This document shows, piece by piece, positions 1 through 5,868 of a stretch of DNA of 17,774 bases; the first letter of the stretch is position 1, and every line of letters begins with the position of its first letter. The DNA is taken from NCBI GenBank assembly GCA_027603945.1, contig JADIIU010000194.1, forward strand, positions 1 through 17,774, given 5' to 3'. Under the pieces are notes generated by a model. The model saw nothing but the letters and a program-made list of their open reading frames with translations. It had not been told where the DNA came from and made no database searches. A program made the translations under genes and the position numbers. The DNA is from Terramyces sp. JEL0728 (Eukaryota; Chytridiomycota; Chytridiomycetes; Rhizophydiales; Terramycetaceae).

Positions 1-770
1 TTGCTCAAACCACCACTATTCCAGTTGTTCAAACCACCACTATTCCAATTGCTCAAACCACCACTATTCCAGTTGCTCAAACCACCACTCCATGTGATAC
101 TCAAACCACTACCGCTGATATTCCAGTTGTTGTTCAAACTACCACCACTCCATGTGATACTCAAACTACCACTGCAGACATTCCAGTTGTTGTTCAAACC
201 ACCACTATTCCAGTTGTTCAAACTACCACTCCATGTGATACTCAAACCACTACCGCTGATATTCCAGTTGTTGTTCAAACTACCACCACTCCATGTGATA
301 CTCAAACTACCACTGCAGACATTCCAGTTGTTGTTCAAACCACCACTGCTCCAGTTGTTCAAACTACCACTCCATGTGACACTCAAACTACCACAGCTGA
401 TATTCCAGTAGCTCAAACAGGTTACCCTCAACCAATCCCACAAGTCACCACTTCTGTAGTTTACGGAAATGGTCCAGCTCCATCTAGCTCTGGTGATATT
501 CCAAAAGGCTCCACTGGATACGAAAGTGGAGATGTTCCACCTCAAAACACTGACATTCCTGTTACTCAAGGATCAAATGCCGGATATGGAAACGGAAATG
601 TTCCTCAAAACACTGACATTCCAGTTGCACAAACTACTCCTTGTGAAAGCGATATTCCAGTTGCCGCTCCAACTACTGTTGCTGCTTATGGCGGTAATGG
701 GCCAATTATTAGCGGTGCTGTCGCTTCAACCAGCTTTGGTTTACTTGTCTTGTTTGCTGCGTTGCTTTAA
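1..770 (+). CDS. GPI-anchored Thr-rich repeat cell-wall protein, 3' part (5' end outside window)
   Basis: The correct frame is the one with codons starting at base 3; it has no stop until TAA at 768-770 and no Met in the repeats, so an ATG-based search misses it. It reads as Thr/Pro/Val/Gln repeats of the type PCDTQTTTADIPVVVQ and IPVVQTTT, each PCDTQ carrying one Cys, followed by a Gly/Asn/Ser-rich stalk (about 410-690). The C-terminus is small residues (GGNGP), then a hydrophobic tail (ISGAVASTSFGLLVLFAALL) ending at the stop, the classic GPI-attachment signal. A Thr-rich, probably O-mannosylated, GPI-tethered stalk is typical of fungal wall proteins and adhesins. The ligand or N-terminal domain lies upstream of the window, so the function (adhesin or structural mannoprotein) is inferred. 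A 141-nt (47-codon) higher-order repeat is present at DNA level. Confidence 0.85.
   Translation, partial: AQTTTIPVVQTTTIPIAQTTTIPVAQTTTPCDTQTTTADIPVVVQTTTTPCDTQTTTADIPVVVQTTTIPVVQTTTPCDTQTTTADIPVVVQTTTTPCDTQTTTADIPVVVQTTTAPVVQTTTPCDTQTTTADIPVAQTGYPQPIPQVTTSVVYGNGPAPSSSGDIPKGSTGYESGDVPPQNTDIPVTQGSNAGYGNGNVPQNTDIPVAQTTPCESDIPVAAPTTVAAYGGNGPIISGAVASTSFGLLVLFAALL
88..395 (+). repeat. 141-nt in-frame higher-order tandem repeat in the wall-protein gene
   Basis: The block containing ccatgtgatactcaaaccac recurs with its CATGTGA landmark at 91, 232 and 373, exactly 141 nt (47 codons) apart. Inside each unit is a shorter, degenerate Thr-rich repeat. Copies 1 and 2 are nearly identical, including silent positions, which implies recent duplication or conversion. 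The period is a multiple of three, so copy-number change would keep the frame. Confidence 0.85.
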
Positions 771-886
771 ATAAACCAGACTACAGCTTATCTCTTGTTT
801 GCTGCGTTGCTTTAAAATAAACCAGACTACAGTTTATCTCTTGTTTGCTGCGTTGCTTTAAAATAAACCAGACTACAGTCTATCTC
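750..886 (+). repeat. Tandem triplication of the stop codon/poly(A) segment
   Basis: Three head-to-tail units of 45, 46 and 46 nt start with ttgtttgctgcgttgcttta at 750, 795 and 841. Unit 1 encodes the last residues of the wall protein (LFAALL), its TAA stop and an AATAAA. Units 2 and 3 repeat the same stretch after the stop with one extra A. The result is three successive candidate poly(A) signals and two fossil copies of the C-terminal codons in the 3' UTR. Confidence 0.9.
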
Positions 887-975
887 TTTATTCTTGAACA
901 TGTAATGTAGAGAAACACTATCTCAAACATTTAAAAAGCACAAGAGACAAATATTTTACAGTCTATCACCTTTAT

Positions 976-1410
976 TTAAACAACTTGAACGGTGGATTGG
1001 ATGCAGTTGATGAAAGTCTTGGAAGCATCTCCGTTGGTTGCAGAGATTTGCATGAGGTAGTTTCCAGCAGGGATGATGTTTGGAACTAATTGAGTAACAA
1101 CCAAGGTGTTGTTTCCGGTGGAGATTGGGCAAGCAGTTCCAGAAAGAGCTGATTGTTCACAAAAGTCCAAAGTTTGGTGGTAGATTCTGATCTTTCCTTT
1201 GTAGACGGAAACGTCAATGGTTGCTCCTTGAACGATTTCTGCAGAGTTTGTTCCTGAAGTGGTGATGGTGACGTTCTTTCCTTTTTGCATTGGGTAAGGA
1301 GAGATGTTTGAAGCGTAAACTTCAGTGGTAGGTGAGACTGAGGATGGGCAGTCAGCAAAGGTTTGGGCAAAGGTAGCAGTAGCAAGAGCAGCAAGTTTAA
1401 CGAATTGCAT
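976..1410 (-). CDS. Secreted ML-domain lipid-binding protein (NPC2/PG-PI transfer type), paralogue 1
   Basis: The 144-aa product starts MQFVKLAALATATFAQTFADC, a signal peptide cleaved near FAQ or FAD. The mature part is one small ML (MD-2-related lipid-recognition) domain. Family features visible: SPYP after the first strand, KGKxxTIT, the central YKGKIRIYHQTLDFCEQ, ACPI, and an AGNYLMQISATNGD block near the end. Four Cys (residue 21, the one in DFCEQ, the one in ACPI, and the one in FINCIQ) fit two disulfides of the fold. Family members bind single lipids (sterols, phosphatidylglycerol, phosphatidylinositol) in an immunoglobulin-like pocket; the ligand here is unknown. No intron is needed. 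A TATA box lies 31-40 nt before the ATG, and the TAA stop overlaps an AATAAA. It is closest to the third paralogue (3951-4373). Confidence 0.88.
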   Translation of the reverse strand: MQFVKLAALATATFAQTFADCPSSVSPTTEVYASNISPYPMQKGKNVTITTSGTNSAEIVQGATIDVSVYKGKIRIYHQTLDFCEQSALSGTACPISTGNNTLVVTQLVPNIIPAGNYLMQISATNGDASKTFINCIQSTVQVV

Positions 1411-1440
1411 TTTTATGAGTTGTCCTCTTGAACATCAAGG

Positions 1441-1450
1441 CCTATTTATA
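1441..1450 (-). promoter_or_regulatory. TATA box of ML gene 1
   Basis: The minus strand reads TATAAATAGG, 31-40 nt before the ATG at 1410. This predicts a very short 5' UTR. Position matches the TATA-like elements of the other two ML genes. Confidence 0.6.
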
Positions 1451-1657
1451 TCACTATCGGTGAATTTCATTTCTCCCGTAACACTCACGTGTGTCTATAT
1501 TTAGGTTCCCTACAAGCTTTTTAATTTCAGGGCCTTTCAAGGTGCGTACTGCCAGGAAACTGTAGACGCAGTCCACGAAGTTTAACGTGCGCAAAACTAC
1601 CCAAATTTAAACTAGGAGCACTAACAATCATTTAGGATTTGAATTTCAGCAATTTCT

Positions 1658-1754
1658 ACGAAAAAGCAGCTTCCCTTCTGGTCGTTTAATTAAACGGCGT
1701 GTGACTGCTTTTTTCTTTCAGCATTGTTGCAAAGACGAAAAATTGTACCACAAT
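1658..1754. promoter_or_regulatory. Candidate upstream elements of ML gene 1 (GAAAAAGCAG and ATTGT-ACC-ACAAT)
   Basis: At 1658-1675 the plus strand reads acgaaaaagcagcttccc. At 1742-1754 there is a perfect dyad with five-base arms (ATTGT / ACAAT) around ACC. Near-identical elements occur upstream of the ML gene at 3951-4373, and truncated forms upstream of the one at 3080-3520. The role as transcription-factor sites is inferred only from this sharing. Confidence 0.4.
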
Positions 1755-2307
1755 GGACTTCACAACTCTAGCATTCACATTGTGAATAACTGGGATTAGC
1801 ATCTCGATCATTTCATTTAAATATCCTTTTAGTTTACTTTCCTTTCACCTTTTCCATATATCATGGATAGGGATCCCATTTTCTAGCGTTTCCTTTTTGA
1901 GATTCCGAGGTTCTTTCAGGGAACTACTGATTGCAATTCGCCAAACTGCAGCAGAATGTAAACCAAACTTGTTTAATTTGCTCTCTGGTAATTGTCGTAT
2001 TCATGTGCTGTCTACCGTTTCGGCGAATCAATTCCATTTTGTGTAACATTGATAGGTGGTCTTGTGCACATTTCCTTTTACAAAAAGTATTCCCGATGTT
2101 TAATAGATGTCAGGTGAAATTCCTACCGTCCAGAAGCCCGACGGTTTGATCTCCTAGGTGCACGCGACCTCTATGAGACAATAATAGTGATTGGGAGGTT
2201 TTGATCAATGGTGCCTATGCTGCTCAATACTCTCCAACTACAGCTATAGTATTCAAAAGTTGTACTTGGTGGCCTCATGTGTACATTAAGGTGTTACGGT
2301 TCAAGTT
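1755..2307. other. Intergenic stretch with no supportable gene
   Basis: This is the far upstream side of ML gene 1. A 72-codon plus-strand ORF at 1931-2149 has no recognisable domain or signal, and short open frames occur on both strands. I see no RNA gene and no clear regulatory element. Confidence 0.5.
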
Positions 2308-2607
2308 TCACAGAGCATCAACTGCATATACAAATTTCATCAACCATTCGAGCATATCATAAAACTTATCCGGATATGAATACACTGGTGAAATTGTGAA
2401 TCCTTGATCGAATACTGGGTTGAGGATATAGATACTATTTTGTTTAGTGATTAAAGTGTGCCCACCAAGTTTTGCGTATTCATCCTCCAAGCGAATTAAA
2501 CTAGAAATCGAATAAATTTTATGATTACTGCCAGGTATGCGTATCCATACAATCCACAAAGATGAGAAGGACAAATAGAATGATAGATGAGGCCGACCTT
2601 GGGACAT
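2308..2607 (-). CDS. Hypothetical 99-aa ORF, doubtful
   Basis: This minus-strand ORF has an ATG and no introns. I do not recognise it. Its C-terminal two thirds (from LIRLEDEYAKLGG to WLMKFVYAVDAL) has a protein-like mix of acidic, aromatic and hydrophobic residues. Its N-terminal third is antisense to another plausible spliced frame on the plus strand (2562-2895). At most one of the two is likely to be real, and both may be relics. There is no signal peptide or catalytic motif, and no AATAAA close to its stop. Confidence 0.25.
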   Translation of the reverse strand: MSQGRPHLSFYLSFSSLWIVWIRIPGSNHKIYSISSLIRLEDEYAKLGGHTLITKQNSIYILNPVFDQGFTISPVYSYPDKFYDMLEWLMKFVYAVDAL

Positions 2608-3079
2608 TATTGGAAAGTTGGACTATGAAACCTGAGCTAGAGCAGAAAGTAAAAGTTTTATGCTCAAAAGGGAACAAGCGGTATAATTTCCGTACTGTAC
2701 AGATTTCAAACACAACCAATCGGATGTGATTCCAAATTTGGCTGTGCAGTAATCACAAAACATCAATGGAAATTAAAATTAATTGGGAATGTGATTCGAA
2801 TGAGAGTATCACTAATACTGGGCGATAGCTATGATCTGGTGGATGATACTCCTAGCCAATGGATACACATAGAAGAGACGATTGAAGTGTTGTAAAGTAC
2901 CATAATTGTATTCTTTTCTTTGTGATCTTTTCTTTTGTGAAACTAATCATTGTAAATCACTGCCAAAAGTGTGGTACTTTGGCTAGACTTTTGGAATGGT
3001 GGACTGCCTCAATTTCTATCGTGCAAGTGCAATTTAGAAATAGATTTGCTTAAAATAAATCCAATCAAGAGTGTTTGTT

Positions 3080-3520
3080 TTATTTTGCTACTTGAACATG
3101 AGTAGAGAAACACCCAATTGTAGAATTGTTTGCATCTCCATTTTTAGCAGAGATTTCCATTAAATATCTTTGTGCAAAGGTTGGAGAAAATGGCTTTGGC
3201 CATAATTGTACAAAATCAAACGTGAATTCAGTTCCAGCAGCAATGGGACATGCATATCCAGAAGCACCTGTCAATTCGCAAAGATTGCGATTTACAATAT
3301 AGATTTTCACCAAATTTACGGTGATTGTCTCTTTGAACTTGGCACCTTCCACAATATCTTGAGTTGCAGTTCCGGTAAAGGTCAGAGTATAGTTCTGTCC
3401 ATTTAGAATTGGATATGGGGAGATGCTTGAACTCGTCAAGTTCATATTTTCAATGGCTCCAGGACAGTTATCGAACGATTGAGCAAAAGCGAGCGGCAAA
3501 AGTGAAAAGAAGAGATTCAT
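3080..3520 (-). CDS. Secreted ML-domain lipid-binding protein, paralogue 2 (divergent)
   Basis: The 146-aa product begins with a hydrophobic signal peptide (MNLFFSLLPLAFAQ), then SFDNCPG. The ML domain shows SSISPYP, NGQNYTLTF, VKIYIVNRNLCELTG, YACPI and YLMEISAKNGD. The four Cys fit the same disulfide pattern as the two flanking paralogues. It departs most in the central strand: IYIVNRNLCEL replaces the IRIYHQTLDxCxQ shared by the others. A different lipid ligand or older duplication is therefore likely. It is intronless, and its stop lies inside AAAATAAA. It sits between two same-strand ML genes, with long gaps on both sides. Confidence 0.85.
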   Translation of the reverse strand: MNLFFSLLPLAFAQSFDNCPGAIENMNLTSSSISPYPILNGQNYTLTFTGTATQDIVEGAKFKETITVNLVKIYIVNRNLCELTGASGYACPIAAGTEFTFDFVQLWPKPFSPTFAQRYLMEISAKNGDANNSTIGCFSTHVQVAK

Positions 3521-3544
3521 TGTATCGATAGGACAAGATTCCCA

Positions 3545-3580
3545 TTATTTAAGCCCGGAAAAAGCAATAAGTTGGTACAA
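3545..3580 (-). promoter_or_regulatory. TATA-like element plus GAAAAAGCA and TTGTACCA elements of ML gene 2
   Basis: The minus strand reads TTAAATAA at 3545-3552, 25-32 nt before the ATG at 3520. Just upstream lie ggaaaaagcaa (plus strand, 3557-3567) and TTGTACCAAC (minus strand, 3571-3580). These are shortened forms of the two elements seen upstream of the other ML genes. Confidence 0.4.
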
Positions 3581-3950
3581 GGTCATGAGGCCGCGAATGC
3601 TTTTTCAAAATAAAAGCAAATTAAAAGCAATATGGCGGTGAATTAAACGACTATTGCCGAAACGGAACGAATTCACTGCTGGTTCTATTAGAATAGACGG
3701 ATTGTTCAGATTTCCTTTTGGAGATGCGACAATTTAGTAGCAGTGTTGATCAGGCTTAAAAAACGAGCTTTCAGATTTATTTTTGATTAGTCTGATCCCA
3801 AGTTTGACTTTCTCCACAATCTTTAGCCAAGGAAGGCTTCAGGGCTGACATATTAGCTGCTGTTTGAGTTCAGATCATGGTGGATAAGTGAAAACAGATC
3901 CAAAGAAACTTGTTCTACAGGTAAAATGCTATTGCACAATCTAATATTTA
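3581..3950. other. Intergenic stretch between ML genes 2 and 3
   Basis: This region is AT-rich, with several AAAAGCA/GCTTTTT words (about 3598-3632 and 3758-3772). I see no ORF worth calling. It contains the upstream side of ML gene 2 and the 3' flank of ML gene 3. Confidence 0.5.
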
Positions 3951-4373
3951 TTAAGCAACTTGGATGTTGGAGGTCAAGCAGTTGACAGCAGATCCATCGG
4001 CGTTGGTGGTAGCAATGGTCATAACGTATTGGCCAGCTGGGATGATGGCAGGAACCAATTGAGTAACGTTCATGGTTTGTGGACCAGCTGGAATTGGGCA
4101 AGCAATTGGTGGAGTTTGTAAAAGAGATTGTTGGCATAAATCCAAAGTTTGGTGGTAGATTCTGATCTTTCCTTTGTAAACAGAGACATCAATAGATGCT
4201 CCTTGGTTGATAGCTCCGGTAGAAGGTCCAGTAGCAAAGATGGTAACATTTTTTCCGTGAACAAGTGGATAAGGAGTGATGCTAGTAGTGTCGACGGTAA
4301 AGATACCTCCGGTTCCACAGGTGGAGAAGGTTTGAGCAGAAGCAACAGCGGCAAGAACAGTAAGAGCGAGCAT
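3951..4373 (-). CDS. Secreted ML-domain lipid-binding protein (NPC2/PG-PI transfer type), paralogue 3
   Basis: I start at the ATG at 4373 (140 aa), not at an in-frame ATG 23 codons upstream. The later start begins a proper signal peptide (MLALTVLAAVASAQTFSTC) and sits 30-40 nt from a TATA box; the upstream 23 codons are polar and include the TATA region. The ML domain has ITPYP, HGKNVTIF, YKGKIRIYHQTLDLCQQ, ACPI, LVPAIIPAGQYVMTIATTNADGS and a final Cys in VNCLTS. Its four Cys match the other two paralogues. It is nearly identical to paralogue 1 over the central strand, including a 38-nt run identical at DNA level (4141-4178 versus 1166-1203). It is intronless, and TAA is directly followed by TAAA. 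Confidence 0.88.
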   Translation of the reverse strand: MLALTVLAAVASAQTFSTCGTGGIFTVDTTSITPYPLVHGKNVTIFATGPSTGAINQGASIDVSVYKGKIRIYHQTLDLCQQSLLQTPPIACPIPAGPQTMNVTQLVPAIIPAGQYVMTIATTNADGSAVNCLTSNIQVA

Positions 4374-4402
4374 TTTATTTAGTGTTGTTCTAGTTTCACT
4401 AT

Positions 4403-4413
4403 GGCTTTTTATA
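4403..4413 (-). promoter_or_regulatory. TATA box of ML gene 3
   Basis: The minus strand reads TATAAAAAGCC, 30-40 nt before the chosen ATG at 4373. This supports that start over the upstream in-frame ATG. Confidence 0.6.
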
Positions 4414-4491
4414 GGAAAACGGCATGCGTTGTTCGTGTGCACGAGATCTTAAAAGTCGCCAATTTTGTCATAACCGCTCTTTGATTTTCAT

Positions 4492-4550
4492 TTGTACCAC
4501 AATAGCGGATTGATCGCGTGTTCAAACTGATGCCGAAAAAAGCAGTTCCC
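4492..4550. promoter_or_regulatory. Candidate upstream elements of ML gene 3 (TTGTACCACAAT and GAAAAAAGCAG)
   Basis: TTGTACCACAAT at 4492-4503 is identical to the dyad upstream of ML gene 1. GAAAAAAGCAGTTCCC (within 4532-4550) matches the second element there. The orientation is the same in both promoters but the order is swapped. The function is inferred from recurrence only. Confidence 0.4.
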
Positions 4551-4940
4551 TGAAGATAATAGTTGTTCCGGTCTGTTTCACATTGCTGAGGAAAGACATG
4601 AACCTGAATTCCGAATAATATTCCAAAGTAAAGAATAGAAAAATAAGACGTGAGTTTGTTTTAACATTGCCGAGTTGGAACAAAAAAGTTTGGGAGCCTT
4701 TCTATCCCTTTGAGACATTTAATTACGGGTAAAAAGGAAAGTCCCGAGCCGTGATGTGTTATCTGAAAAGATTAATTCCTTGCATTTCTTTGCGGTGCCA
4801 ATTGTTTCTTATAGTCTGGATCCTGTGTCTACTTACTGGCAGAGTATTTTCTTGGCTGTCATATACTCATTGCCAACTTCCAGTCTGAAAAAACGGTGGC
4901 TTCTTATTTCCTAATTTGGCTCAATGGTATGACTTGGTAA
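4551..4940. other. Intergenic stretch with no supportable gene
   Basis: I find no ORF, RNA gene or repeat that I can defend. It lies between the ML gene 3 promoter and the degenerate coding-like region that follows. Confidence 0.4.
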
Positions 4941-5802
4941 CACAGGGCTGACGAGGAGTTTGATAGACTTTATCGTGAAAGGGAGTTTGCATCAGTGCAA
5001 ATCACGAATCGATGGATCAAACGACGAAATTCCGTGAGAGTAGAATGAAATTTACTTTGTAAAAGTTGTGTAATTCCAACACTCTTTTCAATGCGGTTCT
5101 TTATTTACCAAGGCTATAAAGTGACACGCAGAAAGGACATCTCGGAAAAACAATTCTTTGTGTTAATATATCGATCACAAAGCCGGCTCTTGTGGTCCAA
5201 TCTACAAACTGGGAAACTTTTTACTATGGAGGACATTTCCAAGAAAAAGTCTGTCGGATGTATTTAATTCCAGTGCACTTCAGCTACGGAACTACGACAA
5301 CGGTAGCTTCACCAGTGCCAACCCAGGATTACCAACCACAATTTCAAATAAAGAACCAAGCATCAATTTAGTTCAGAAAAGTGTTTTAAGCCATCTTCCA
5401 CATTGTCGAAACCCCTGGATATAAATTTCAAGTATTCATACAGAGAAAGTAATCTATCTCTATTCTTTCCTTTTTTGGAACAATGGTGTGTAGCACAAAC
5501 GGAATAATTATTTGAAAATGAATCACAAAGATTGTTGGACTTTAGTGAAGCGCAAACCACTCATTGGAACATGCTTGAAGCAAAGGCCAGATGGAATTCT
5601 GACTGAAATGAGTGTTTTCAGAAATCGCATTAAAACAGGGATTGCCCGATAATATGGAGCGACGTTACTATTGCAAACCAATACCCGTGTCAATGGTCTG
5701 ATTTATTGGTCAACTCTGTATTTAGTTCCTTGGGGTTTTCTCAAATTGGTCACGTTAGAAGCGCCATTCTCCAATTCAGAAGTCCCAGGTTGGTGCCCTT
5801 GA
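4941..5802 (+). pseudogene. Degenerate coding region, possibly a decayed copia-type retrotransposon pol fragment
   Basis: Two plus-strand frames stay unusually open here. The first runs from 4941 to about 5265 with one TGA. The second runs from about 5167 to 5802 with only three stops (TAA 5422, TAG 5491, TAA 5650) in roughly 210 codons. In the second, 5494-5649 reads HKRNNYLKMNHKDCWTLVKR, then KPLIGTCLKQRPDG. After the stop, GLIYWSTLYLVPWGFLKLVTL follows at about 5695-5757. This resembles the start of Ty1/copia reverse transcriptases: a W-x-LV-x-R motif, a PDG turn, then a YWxTYxPVV-like block. The spacing between PDG and YWST is about 14 residues too long, so the call is tentative. I see no LTRs or target-site duplication. 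The stretch just before 5869 must also hold the promoter of the DUF3712 gene. Confidence 0.33.
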
Positions 5803-5868
5803 TTTTGTGACGCTGAATGGACAAATAAAAGCGTCAAAAAGGACTTGCTCTATCATAGAATATATACG

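Noticed and set aside
88..395. CRISPR-like direct repeats
   Set aside because: The repeats are contiguous, in frame and coding, with no unique spacers, in a eukaryotic gene.
1..774. Leu/Pro/Phe-rich ORFs at 1-411 and 469-774 in another frame
   Set aside because: They are shadows of the Thr-rich repeat read out of frame. The frame starting at base 3 is open through the whole stretch and ends in a GPI signal.
4374..4442. Upstream ATG extending ML protein 3 by 23 residues
   Set aside because: It would put polar residues before the signal peptide and translate through the TATA box.
4926..4944. A 19-nt intron joining an exon ending at LAQW to DEEFDRLYRE, as a real gene
   Set aside because: The motif fits (GTATG...GGTAACACAG), but there is no start codon, the downstream frame stops at once, and no family is recognised. 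It is treated as part of the degenerate region.
1411..5868. tRNA or other structured RNA genes in the long gaps
   Set aside because: I searched by eye for T-arm-like GGTTCRANYCC boxes with matching acceptor stems and found none convincing; a covariance-model search would be decisive.
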